A stretch of DNA of 60,914 nt from RGIG9041 sp045541455 (GTDB taxonomy: Bacteria > Bacillota > Clostridia > Oscillospirales > QAKW01): the NCBI GenBank assembly GCA_045541455.1, contig JAZQJA010000049.1, positions 1 through 60,914 of the forward strand, read 5' to 3'. A model generated the notes under the pieces. It worked only from the letters and a program-made list of their open reading frames with translations. It was not told the DNA's origin and did not search any database. A program made the translations under genes and the position numbers. Each line of letters opens with the position of its first letter. Position 1 is the stretch's first letter. Positions 52,368 through 60,703 of this stretch are shown here, one piece after another.

Positions 52368-53421
52368 ATAAAATGTTTTCCAGCAAATCGCCAACGGTTT
52401 TTGCCATACACATAAATCCAAGGTCGTTTGGATGGCAGTTGTCAACTGTTGTGCTGTCAGCGGCGTCATCTCCAAACACACGCATCATTTTGGCACCGTC
52501 AATAAAGTAGACATTGTTGTCACCGCTGTTTTTTGCGTTAAGATAAGTTTGTTTTATAATTTCTTTCCGCTTTGCAAAATTCTCGGTTGTATACGGGTGA
52601 GGAATTGTCATCATTATAACAGGTGTTTCGGGGTGGCTTTCGCGTATTATTTTAAACATACGCTCATGCGTATTTTCTAAATGCTCAATGCTTGGTGCGT
52701 TGTAGTCGTAATCATATACAAATGCCGACATATCAAGCCCTGCAATGTAGTGCGCCATCTCGTTTTCACCTTTGGCACTGCCCGACCAGCCAAGGTTTAT
52801 ATAGTCAGCATTAAATCTTCGCTCAATATGTCCTTGGTATGTATTGCCCGGTCGCGATGCACATCCGCCTTGTGTTATTGACGAACCGTAATATACAATC
52901 GGTTTTGAAAGTTTGTATCCATCGCTTTTTTGTAATGCACAGTCAGGTTCAAGCCCTATTTCAAGGCTTTCAACCCCCGAGTATGTAGGGAAATTAATTG
53001 TTATTTCCCGCATTGATTTGTCAGGTAACTCGCGTGATGCGCTGTACTCAAGTTCCATAGTTTTGGGCGGCATAAATGTGTTTACATATTTTCCGTTTGC
53101 ATAAAGGTCAAACCCTGTACTTCCGCATAGTGTAAAGTGTGAAGACCAACTTATTTTTGACAATTTTACTTTAATTGCTATTGTTTTAGAGTCGGTTTTA
53201 AACTTAATTCTTCCGCCCGCAGTAGAACTGTTTAAATTATATACCCCTTCACTTACGCTTTTTGCAATATTGTTTGGTATACGGGTGTAAAAAGGCACAT
53301 CTTCACTTGGCAGTATAAGACCGTGGATACTAAACGGCTCGTTTGTTGCGTTATAGTATACAAGCCCGTCAACAGCCGTTTTGACAACTAAATTTTTATC
53401 TATATTTGATATATCTTTCAT
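52366..53421 (-). CDS. SGNH/GDSL-type esterase with N-terminal beta-domain
   Basis: 351 residues. An N-terminal beta-sandwich of about 165 residues (FSIHGLILP ... LYANGKYV) resembles that of family CE2-like esterases. The SGNH part has YGSSITQGG with the nucleophile Ser, NLGWSGSA (block II/III) and DNCHPNDLG with the catalytic Asp and His. No signal peptide is present. It probably removes acyl groups from carbohydrates. It is followed downstream by a terminator and preceded by an ABC exporter pair. Confidence 0.85.
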   Translation of the reverse strand: MKDISNIDKNLVVKTAVDGLVYYNATNEPFSIHGLILPSEDVPFYTRIPNNIAKSVSEGVYNLNSSTAGGRIKFKTDSKTIAIKVKLSKISWSSHFTLCGSTGFDLYANGKYVNTFMPPKTMELEYSASRELPDKSMREITINFPTYSGVESLEIGLEPDCALQKSDGYKLSKPIVYYGSSITQGGCASRPGNTYQGHIERRFNADYINLGWSGSAKGENEMAHYIAGLDMSAFVYDYDYNAPSIEHLENTHERMFKIIRESHPETPVIMMTIPHPYTTENFAKRKEIIKQTYLNAKNSGDNNVYFIDGAKMMRVFGDDAADSTTVDNCHPNDLGFMCMAKTVGDLLENIL

Positions 53422-53429
53422 TTTTTCAC

Positions 53430-55244
53430 CTATTCAAACTGAGAGTTATAAAGAGTACTGTAAAACCCGCCGCGAGATATAAGTTCGTTGTGATTTCCCG
53501 ATTCGGTTATAACTCCGTTTTGTAACACTAAAATTTTATCTGCATTTTGTATTGTCGAAAGTCTGTGTGCTATGACAAAACAAGTTCTGCCTTTCATAAG
53601 TTCAGTCATAGCCTCTTGAATTTTAATTTCTGTGCGCGAGTCAACATTCGATGTAGCCTCGTCAAGAATTAGCATTGGCGAGTCGGAAATCATAGCGCGT
53701 GCGATGGTTATAAGCTGACGCTGACCTTTTGAAATATTAACACCGTCATCTGATATAACAGTGTTGTATCCATCAGGCAGACTGTCTATAAATCTGTCGA
53801 TTTTTGCAGCTTTTGCCGCCGCTTTCACCTCGTCAAGCGTAGCATTCTCTCTGCCGTAAACAATATTTTCGTAAATCGTGCCGTTAAATAACCACGTGTC
53901 TTGTAATACCATTGTATATGCACGTCTGAGCGATTTTCTTGTGATTTCAAGTATGTTCTTTCCATCAACCGATATGCTTCCCGAATTTGCATCATAAAAG
54001 CGCATAAGCAAACTGATAATGGTTGTTTTACCGGCACCTGTCGGTCCTACAATGGCTACAGTTTCTCCCTTTTGTATATTAACGCTTATGCCGTGAAGAA
54101 TTGTTTTGTCGGGTGTATATCCAAATTTTATATCTTTAAATTCAACTTCGCCTTTAACATTATCAAGGTCTGCAGCATTTTTGTTGTCTTCCGGCTCACT
54201 CGGCTCGTCAATTATACGGAAAATTCTAACGGCTGCCGAAAAGGCAGACTGAAACTCGTGAAGAATATTAGAAAACTCATTAATAGGTCCTGCAAACTTG
54301 CGTGAATATTGCACAAACTGTGCAACACCGCCAAGTGTTATGAAAAACATCGAGCCTTTAACCACCGTTCCGCCCACAGATAGCATATACAGTATGCCGC
54401 CAAGAACAGTTACAAGCGAAATGGAAAGGTTATTTATAAGGTTTATAATAGGTGCATAGGACGAACTGTAATAGTCGGCATTGTAGTAGGCGTTCATTGT
54501 GTCAGTGTTTCGTATGTCAAACCTTTTGCCGATTGCTTTTTCACGGTTGTATGCTTTTATAATTCTCAGTCCCGATAGCATTTCTTCTGCATATCCGTTA
54601 AGTTCACCCAGTTTCTGCGAGCGTTTGCGAAACAACGGACGTACTTTTACTGTGCGATAGCGTGTTGATAAAATTGAAATCGGTATAGTAAACACAAACA
54701 CTAAAATAAGCGGTTTTGAAATTTGCCACATAAAAGCAAGCGAACCAATAACGGTATAAAGGCTTGCCATAATTTGCACAACATCGTGCGAGAGTGTGCT
54801 GTTAACTGTGTCAATATCGTAAGAAATGCGGCTGATAATATCGCCTGTCGGGTGCAAGTCAAAATACCCTACCGGCAAAGTAAGCAATTTTTCAAACAAT
54901 TGCTTTCTCATACGGTATACAACCTTCTGACTCAGTTTTATCATAATTATTGCAAGAGTATAACTTGCAAGTGCTGATAACAGATAACATATAATCATCA
55001 GCGTTACATTTTTCCACACCGTATCAAACTGAACACCGGCGGCATTTGCAATAGCATCAATTGCCTCACCTGAATATTTTGGGCCGAGCAGGGCAAGTTG
55101 ATTTGCCAAAAGTGTCATAGCAAGTGCCAGCAAAAATAACGGCCAATGCTTTAAAATGTAAGACAGCAACCGTAAAAATACGTGGCGTGTAGTTTTTTTA
55201 TCAAGTTTTTCGGATTTAGGTGGTGTGTTAGTCAACGAAAGCAC
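53430..55244 (-). CDS. ABC exporter subunit B (heterodimer partner)
   Basis: 604 residues, six helices plus ATPase. Walker A GPTGAGKTT and Walker B LILDEATSNVD are intact, but the signature reads ISKGQRQL instead of LSGGQ. Its start overlaps the partner gene by 17 bp. With the partner's altered Walker B, one of the two composite ATP sites is degenerate, as in TM287/288-like and BmrCD-like exporters. Probable multidrug or lipid exporter. Confidence 0.88.
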   Translation of the reverse strand: MLSLTNTPPKSEKLDKKTTRHVFLRLLSYILKHWPLFLLALAMTLLANQLALLGPKYSGEAIDAIANAAGVQFDTVWKNVTLMIICYLLSALASYTLAIIMIKLSQKVVYRMRKQLFEKLLTLPVGYFDLHPTGDIISRISYDIDTVNSTLSHDVVQIMASLYTVIGSLAFMWQISKPLILVFVFTIPISILSTRYRTVKVRPLFRKRSQKLGELNGYAEEMLSGLRIIKAYNREKAIGKRFDIRNTDTMNAYYNADYYSSSYAPIINLINNLSISLVTVLGGILYMLSVGGTVVKGSMFFITLGGVAQFVQYSRKFAGPINEFSNILHEFQSAFSAAVRIFRIIDEPSEPEDNKNAADLDNVKGEVEFKDIKFGYTPDKTILHGISVNIQKGETVAIVGPTGAGKTTIISLLMRFYDANSGSISVDGKNILEITRKSLRRAYTMVLQDTWLFNGTIYENIVYGRENATLDEVKAAAKAAKIDRFIDSLPDGYNTVISDDGVNISKGQRQLITIARAMISDSPMLILDEATSNVDSRTEIKIQEAMTELMKGRTCFVIAHRLSTIQNADKILVLQNGVITESGNHNELISRGGFYSTLYNSQFE

Positions 55245-56952
55245 CTCCCATCTGTGAGTCGCTTATCTCTTTATATTCGGTACAACTTTGCATAAGAAAA
55301 TCATGGTCACCCATACCGATTATTTTGCCGTGGTCAAGCACAATAATGATATCGCAGTCTTTAATAGAACTTACACGCTGTGCCACAGTTACAACAGTGG
55401 TGTCACTCATCGAATTGTTAAGAGCATAGCGCAGTGCTGCATCGGTTTTGTAGTCAAGCGCCGATGAACTGTCGTCAAGAATAAGTATATCGGGTTTTGC
55501 TGCAATTGCACGCGATATTAAAATACGTTGCTTTTGACCGCCTGATATGTTTGTACCCTTTTGTGAAAGTATATGTTCGTAACCGTCTGCAAAATCTGTT
55601 ATAAAACTGTCTGCCTGTGCAATTTTTGCGGCTGACACAACATCTTCATGGCTTAATTCTCTGCCAAATTTAATGTTTTCTTCAATAGTATCGTTGTATA
55701 AAAAGTCGTGTTGCATTGCAATGCCGAACATTTTGTAAAATACGTTTTTGGGATAAGTGCGAATGTTTTTACCGTTTATGTATATCGCACCGCTGTCGGT
55801 GTCATAATATCTTAACAGCAGTTTTATAAGTGTGCTCTTGCCCGAACCGGTAGCACCGATAATACCAAGCGAGCCACCCTTTTTTAATTCAAAACTTATG
55901 TTATCAAGGTTGTTGATTTTACCTCTGTACGAAAAGTTTACATTGTCAAATTTGATGTGTGCATCGGTGCTTACAGGCGGATAATCGCTTTCGCTCATAA
56001 CCGATATATCCTCAGGTGTGTTTAATATTTCTTCAACACGCTGCGCTGAAGCATCACATTTTGTATACATCATAAATATACGGGTTATAGCCATAAGTGC
56101 GTTTGAAATCAAAGTAAAATACTGCATAAAAGCAATGACTGTTTCGGGGCTTGAAATGCCACGGTTAACATAAAACGCAGCAAGCGCGACAACGGCAATA
56201 ATGCCGCCATTCATAAACAGCGTCATTATCGGCGAAACGCTTCCCATAACAATTCCCGCTTTTGTTTCGTCGTGTATTAGGGTGCGGTTTACTTCATCGT
56301 AACGGCGGTATTCATAATCACGTTTTGAAAGCGCTTTTATAACGCGTATGCCAACCGAATCTTCACGCACAACGCGAATCATTGAGTCAACTGATTTTTG
56401 TACTTTTGAATATAACGGCACACCTTTTTTACGGATAAAAATGACAGTAATAAATAAAGGCGGTGCAATTGCAATCATAACAAGAGCAAGGCGAACGTCC
56501 ATTATAAGTGTCATGATTATACCGCCAACAAATAAAATCGGCGCGCGTATTCCCATTCGCTGTATCATATTTACAAAATGGTGTGTATTGTAAGTGTCGG
56601 TAGTAATGCGTGCCTCAAGCGAAGGTACTGTAAATTTATCAATCTGTCGGGCAGATAGAGAGAGGGTTTTTTCAAAAAGCGCATGTCGGTAGTTTTTTGC
56701 AAACTGCATTGCAACAAATGCGGCACGTCTGTTAGCTAAAACGTTGCCAAGACAGGCGATACCTGAAAAGATAATCATAATTAAGCCCCAAAGCAAAATT
56801 TCTTTAACACTTTGGTGCAGTATTACATTTTTTAAAATATGGCTTAAGATGTAAGGTAACATCAGTTCTGCCATCGTACCGAGTGTTTTAAGCATAACCG
56901 TTACTGCTATTTTTTTAGACAGCGGCTTTAAAAAACCAAGTAAAGTTTTCAC
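55228..56952 (-). CDS. ABC exporter subunit A (heterodimer partner)
   Basis: 574 residues. Walker A GATGSGKST and signature ISGGQKQRILIS are near consensus, but Walker B reads ILILDDSSSALD, with Asp for the catalytic Glu. This asymmetry with the partner subunit defines a heterodimeric exporter with one non-hydrolytic site. Six membrane helices precede the ATPase. First gene of the pair; its promoter should lie in the A/T-rich stretch at 56953-57040. Confidence 0.88.
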   Translation of the reverse strand: MKTLLGFLKPLSKKIAVTVMLKTLGTMAELMLPYILSHILKNVILHQSVKEILLWGLIMIIFSGIACLGNVLANRRAAFVAMQFAKNYRHALFEKTLSLSARQIDKFTVPSLEARITTDTYNTHHFVNMIQRMGIRAPILFVGGIIMTLIMDVRLALVMIAIAPPLFITVIFIRKKGVPLYSKVQKSVDSMIRVVREDSVGIRVIKALSKRDYEYRRYDEVNRTLIHDETKAGIVMGSVSPIMTLFMNGGIIAVVALAAFYVNRGISSPETVIAFMQYFTLISNALMAITRIFMMYTKCDASAQRVEEILNTPEDISVMSESDYPPVSTDAHIKFDNVNFSYRGKINNLDNISFELKKGGSLGIIGATGSGKSTLIKLLLRYYDTDSGAIYINGKNIRTYPKNVFYKMFGIAMQHDFLYNDTIEENIKFGRELSHEDVVSAAKIAQADSFITDFADGYEHILSQKGTNISGGQKQRILISRAIAAKPDILILDDSSSALDYKTDAALRYALNNSMSDTTVVTVAQRVSSIKDCDIIIVLDHGKIIGMGDHDFLMQSCTEYKEISDSQMGGAFVD

Positions 56953-57117
56953 TTTATCACCCCCCGTAGTTATATGAAATTATAACCCAACTAAAAATAA
57001 AAGTAAATATTATAATGTTGAGTTATTTATAACAATATTGAATAAAAAACAAAAAACAAAAATAACACTTGATTTTACAAATAAAGTGTGGTATTATAAT
57101 ACTCGCACCAAAAATAA

Positions 57118-57194
57118 GCGCTGATAGCACAGCTGGATAGAGTGTCTGACTACGAATCAGAAGGTCGGGGGTTCGAGTCCCTTTCAGCGCGCCA
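57118..57194 (+). tRNA. tRNA-Arg (anticodon ACG)
   Basis: Acceptor stem GCGCTGA/TCAGCGC, D-arm with AGCTGGATAGAGT, anticodon stem TCTGA/TCAGA with loop CTACGAA giving ACG, T-arm GGGGGTTCGAGTCCCTT and an encoded CCA end. The fold is complete. The 3' third of this tRNA recurs downstream in direct and inverted copies. Confidence 0.96.
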
Positions 57195-57232
57195 ATAAAG
57201 ACAGTTAACCCATTAGGGTTGACTGTCTTTAT
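57195..57232 (+). terminator. Terminator directly after tRNA-Arg
   Basis: AATAAAGACAGTTAACCC pairs with GGGTTGACTGTCTTTATT (one G-T), loop ATTA. A second version with a changed upper stem follows the duplicated tRNA 3' end at 57396-57435. Confidence 0.8.
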
Positions 57233-57245
57233 TATTTGCATTGGT

Positions 57246-57466
57246 AGGGACTCGAACCCCGAGGGGGCACAAAACGTAAAGAAAAACAGTCCGGTGGACT
57301 GTTTTTTAGTTTTGTGATGCGCAGACGGGTACCGCGAGCAGTGCGGAGCGGTCGTCAAGCAGGGCAGGCAACGCCTGCGTCCCTTTCAGCGCGCCAATAA
57401 AGACAGTTAGTCCCTTGGGACTGGCTGTCTTTATTATTTTGTGCAGTATGAAAGGGACTCGAACCC
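57246..57466. repeat. Inverted copies of the tRNA T-arm
   Basis: AGGGACTCGAACCCC at 57246-57260 and TGAAAGGGACTCGAACCC at 57449-57466 are reverse complements of the tRNA-Arg T-arm region (57168-57186). Each lies behind a terminator stem, so tRNA 3' end, terminator and inverted T-arm make a large imperfect palindrome, twice over. Confidence 0.85.
57283..57307 (+). terminator. Extra terminator-like hairpin in the tRNA repeat region
   Basis: AAAAACAGTCC and GGACTGTTTTTT pair around GGT. Confidence 0.65.
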
Positions 57467-57629
57467 AAGCCGAAGGCTTGGTATGTAATCCGCGTAAGCG
57501 GAATGTAATCACGCGACAGCGTGCATGTCGTCACCACAAGGAATATTTCTTCGGCTTGATTACATACGCAACCTGCGTTGCGATTACATACAAATGCTTC
57601 GCATTGATTACATTCACGGCTTTGCCGTG
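57465..57629. repeat. Second hairpin array with TGTAATC/GATTACA linkers
   Basis: Hairpins CAAGCC/GGCTTG, CCGC/GCGG, CACGC/GCGTG, then CGCAAC/GTTGCG, CAATGC/GCATTG (one bulge) and CACGGC/GCCGTG alternate with a constant linker. The linker reads ATGTAATC at 57483 and 57503 and GATTACAT at 57558, 57582 and 57606 (exactly 24 bp apart), so orientation flips in the middle. Architecture is the same as the array at 18906-19082 though the linker sequence differs. No ORF is credible here; 57660-57812 holds only an A/T-rich leader for the SLH gene. Confidence 0.85.
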
Positions 57630-57812
57630 ATTTATTGCTTTGTCTTTCAGCGCGCGGGTAACGGAGATATGAACGAAAGTTTGTATCTCCCTTATAATTT
57701 GTTACGAGGGCAAAATAACAAATGTCAGATACGTTTTTAGAGGTTATCAGGTTATTTTATTGCAATATTATACGGCTTATGATATATTAAAAAAGAAAGA
57801 AGGAGGGTATTT

Positions 57813-59984
57813 ATGAAAAACAGACTTATTTCCATATTCCTATGCATACTAATATTACTTGCAAGCATTTCGGTTGTGTCATATGCATCAGGCGTCATTG
57901 GTTCGGTAGACTTGACTGTTGAAGTTCCTTTTCACGGCAACACTCCAATAAAGCCGACTGTCGGCACCGACAATGTGTCGATATATGCATACGAATGGTT
58001 AGACGGCGATAATTTAATGTCTTCTTTTGAAAGCTTTGAAGGCGGAAAAACTTACACTTTAAAGGTGCGTTTAACTACTCTTAGCAGTTTTTCAGGCAAC
58101 GTATCTGTAAGAGTCAATTCTCTGAACGTTACGTCACTTAGCCTTCTTGAAAACAACACCCATATTCTTTTCGAGAAGGAATTTTACGTTTCTCCTGTCG
58201 GATATACACTGTCTTTTGATTCGGGCTGGGGCTCGGGAAGTATGACGAATCTTACGGGAAAAACAGCCTATAACCTGCCGGAGTGCAGCTTTGTAGCCCC
58301 TTCGGGAAAAGAATTCAAGTGCTGGATGATTCAGAACTCGGCCGGTCAGTATGATTTATATAACGTAGGCGATACTGTTGTACTCACAAAAAACACCACC
58401 GTTATTGCGGCATGGGTAGACATATCGTCAAAAACTAAAATCTATGAAGTTGAAGCAACCTCCAATATCTCGGAAATCGCTGTTCTTTATGGTGATTTGA
58501 AAGTTGCAGATATCAACATTACAAAAGGCTCTCCGGCTTACATTACCGATACATCCGCCAACTTTAATTGGCAGAAAAAGGTAGGCGGTGTGTGGGAAAC
58601 TCAATACTCGGGTTATTTTACCCCAGGTGAATGGCGTGCCTCAACACAGCTGCGTGTTGACGGGGATGACTTTAATCAATATGAACTCGGCAGTCCCGTT
58701 ACGTTAACTGTTGACGGCAAGGAATGGACGATGAACAATAACGGTGTTCCGACAGTTTCTGCCCAATTTGCGTATATTGCGGTTTATTCATCCACTATTG
58801 TCATCGAGAACAACCCGACTATTCATCCACCCGTTGAAATTAACGCGCTTGAACTTTCCGTTAACGGATACAGGCTTGGAGGAAAGGTCAGCGATTTAAG
58901 AATAACCGTTAACAACAGTAACGTTAACGTCAGTGAATACGAGGTTGCAATCTTAAAGGATACCAACGGCGATGGTATGCCCGATGATATTGGAAACGTT
59001 GGTGAATACTTTGACAAAACAGACAACGCCTATATAGTTGCGTTTAAACTGACTTCAAAACCCGGCTACATTATTTCGAATTTAACTATGAGTAACGTGA
59101 CTTGTGCTAATGGAACAGTGCTTGGCTCATACAATTTAGAGGATGGGTGTTTTAGCGGTGTGCTGATTCTCAATCCTTTTGATACCCGTACGGTTTCTTT
59201 TGCATCAGGCGGCGGCAGCGGAACAATGTCCGATGTGATTATCGAAAAAGGCAAATATACTCTTCCTTCTTGCAAATTTAATGCCCCTAAATATAAACAG
59301 TTTAATGGTTGGGCAGTCGGCAAAGCAACCGGTAGTGTATATGCCTCGGGTAGTTCGATAACTGTAACAGAGGACGTTACTCTCTATGCAACCTGGAAAG
59401 ATATTTCTATTATTGACTCTTCAAAAAAATTCACAGACGTTGATGAAAATAAATGGTTTAAAGAGTACGTTGACTATGCAGTAACGTACGGTATTTTCAG
59501 CGGTACAAGTGAGAGCACCTTTTCACCAAATGATAACATCACACGCGCACAGTTTGTGCAAGTTCTTGCAAACCTTGAGGGCGTTGATACTTCAAACAGA
59601 AATGTCGCAACCAAGTTTACAGATGTTCCAAGCGGCAAGTGGTTTACGGCGGCGGTTAAATGGGCAAGCGAAAACGGAGTAGTTAATGGCGTTGGTGACG
59701 GAAAGTTCGATCCGAATGCAAACGTAACCCGCGAGCAGATGTGTGTGATGCTTGTGAATTATGCAAAATTTAAGAGTATCACCCTTAAAACAGTTGAAGC
59801 CAAAGAGAACTTTGCTGATGACGCAAGCATCAGTAAATGGGCAAAGACAGCGGTTTATACTTGCCAACAGGCAGATATTGTAAACGGCAAGGGCGCAAAT
59901 ACTTTTGACCCAAAAGGCACGGGTACACGTGCCGAGGCATCTGTTATATTTACAAAGTTCCATAAGGAATATTTAAAAAAATAA
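57813..59984 (+). CDS. Surface protein with InlB-type repeats and three SLH domains
   Basis: 723 residues behind GAAGGAGGG. The signal peptide (about 1-26) is followed by a beta-rich domain, two InlB B-repeat-like modules (near 150-205 with FDSGWGSGSM...ITTV-type ending in AAW, and near 465-530 ending in LYATW), a central domain with DTNGDGMPDDIG resembling a calcium loop, and three SLH motifs at about 540-590, 600-655 and 660-720. It should be held on the wall through SLH. Its SLH part is closely similar in layout to the LRR-SLH protein. Confidence 0.88.
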   Translation: MKNRLISIFLCILILLASISVVSYASGVIGSVDLTVEVPFHGNTPIKPTVGTDNVSIYAYEWLDGDNLMSSFESFEGGKTYTLKVRLTTLSSFSGNVSVRVNSLNVTSLSLLENNTHILFEKEFYVSPVGYTLSFDSGWGSGSMTNLTGKTAYNLPECSFVAPSGKEFKCWMIQNSAGQYDLYNVGDTVVLTKNTTVIAAWVDISSKTKIYEVEATSNISEIAVLYGDLKVADINITKGSPAYITDTSANFNWQKKVGGVWETQYSGYFTPGEWRASTQLRVDGDDFNQYELGSPVTLTVDGKEWTMNNNGVPTVSAQFAYIAVYSSTIVIENNPTIHPPVEINALELSVNGYRLGGKVSDLRITVNNSNVNVSEYEVAILKDTNGDGMPDDIGNVGEYFDKTDNAYIVAFKLTSKPGYIISNLTMSNVTCANGTVLGSYNLEDGCFSGVLILNPFDTRTVSFASGGGSGTMSDVIIEKGKYTLPSCKFNAPKYKQFNGWAVGKATGSVYASGSSITVTEDVTLYATWKDISIIDSSKKFTDVDENKWFKEYVDYAVTYGIFSGTSESTFSPNDNITRAQFVQVLANLEGVDTSNRNVATKFTDVPSGKWFTAAVKWASENGVVNGVGDGKFDPNANVTREQMCVMLVNYAKFKSITLKTVEAKENFADDASISKWAKTAVYTCQQADIVNGKGANTFDPKGTGTRAEASVIFTKFHKEYLKK

Positions 59985-60003
59985 TCGGGGCATATATTTC
60001 AGG

Positions 60004-60030
60004 AAAGCGAGGGATTTTCCCTCGCTTTTT
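60004..60030 (+). terminator. Terminator of the SLH gene
   Basis: AAAGCGAGGGA and TCCCTCGCTTTTT pair around TTT, 20 bp after the stop codon. Confidence 0.85.
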
Positions 60031-60041
60031 GCTTTGGGGTG

Positions 60042-60158
60042 GTATTTATTGAGCTTGACGGCGGCGGACATTATACCGATGAGCAGATAAAAGCAGATGC
60101 ATTGCGTACAAAAGAACTTGAAAAAATGAATTTAAAAGTGATACGCATATTTTACTAA
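60042..60158 (+). pseudogene. 3' remnant of a DUF559 (Vsr-like nuclease) gene
   Basis: The frame reads VFIELDGGGHYTDEQIKADA and then RTKELEKMNLKVIRIFY before TAA. This matches the conserved core and end of DUF559 proteins (ELDG-x-x-HY ... RT-x-L-x-x-x-G-x-x-VIR). There is no start codon with a ribosome binding site, and a terminator lies immediately upstream, so about two thirds of the gene is gone. A relic of an endonuclease-like gene. Confidence 0.7.
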
Positions 60159-60227
60159 AAAACCGGAAACAGTTGTGCGAAAAGCACACAAAAATGAAAC
60201 AAAATCAACTTTTTTTGTATATAATAT

Positions 60228-60256
60228 TGACAGACAAGAGAATTAAATGTATACTA
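60228..60256 (+). promoter_or_regulatory. Promoter of the DUF1874-like gene
   Basis: TTGACA and TATACT are separated by 17 bp; a second TATAAT overlaps at 60256. AAAGGAGG precedes the start codon at 60310. Confidence 0.75.
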
Positions 60257-60309
60257 TAATAAACCCCTCATATATATGTAGGGAATAACGATTAAAGGAG
60301 GCGCAAATA

Positions 60310-60687
60310 ATGGATAAAAATTTGCCGTTACTGTTACTTGATAACAGCAGTATGATGAGTGTACTTAATGAAGGTAGCTTTAAATGCTACAATCTGTCGT
60401 TTGAGGAAGCAAAGCATATCCTTGATCTTCACGACGACACAGAGATTTTAAAATGCTTCAGCAATCCCGATATTGAGGCGGTGATATTTGATCACATCGG
60501 TGCTGCAAAGCGCGAGCTTACTTATAAAAAGATCCGTAATATGCGCCCGGGTCAGGATGCGATAGTGTTCAAGCTGTACATAACATCGTCCGAAACACAG
60601 CCGATAATACAGGCGGATGACGGTGTCGAGGCAAAGAAGATACAAAACGTATACGCATACTGTCAGTTTCTCACAAGAACGGAATAG
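60310..60687 (+). CDS. DUF1874-like small protein (AcrIII-1/YddF family resemblance)
   Basis: 125 residues. The order of elements resembles DUF1874: an N-terminal strand and LDNSSMMSVLNEG, then YNLSFEEAKHILDLHDD, a central VIFDHIGAAKRELT and RNMRPGQDAIVFKLY near residue 85-95. DUF1874 includes STIV B116, phage AcrIII-1 ring nucleases that destroy cyclic tetra-adenylate, and chromosomal homologues. The catalytic His usually appears as IGH-x-x-TA; here it reads DHIGAA, so the His is displaced and activity is doubtful. The gene is complete with its own promoter and terminator. The family call is tentative. Confidence 0.55.
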   Translation: MDKNLPLLLLDNSSMMSVLNEGSFKCYNLSFEEAKHILDLHDDTEILKCFSNPDIEAVIFDHIGAAKRELTYKKIRNMRPGQDAIVFKLYITSSETQPIIQADDGVEAKKIQNVYAYCQFLTRTE

Positions 60688-60703
60688 ACTAACCACGGTA
60701 TAT

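Larger units (their letters stand above)
57177..57409. repeat. Direct repeat of the tRNA-Arg 3' end plus terminator start
   Basis: A 31-bp identical stretch, beginning GTCCCTTTCAGCGCGCCA and running into the terminator, occurs at 57177-57207 (inside the tRNA) and 57379-57409. A shorter third match, GTCTTTCAGCGCGC, lies at 57642-57655. The copies stand 202 and 263 bp apart. This is the pattern left by integration events that rebuild a tRNA 3' end. Confidence 0.9.

Noticed and set aside
57023..57358. Minus-strand ORF containing GTRTPDLLIRSQTLYP
   Set aside because: It is the antisense translation of the tRNA-Arg gene and its flanks, a well-known spurious annotation; no ribosome binding site.
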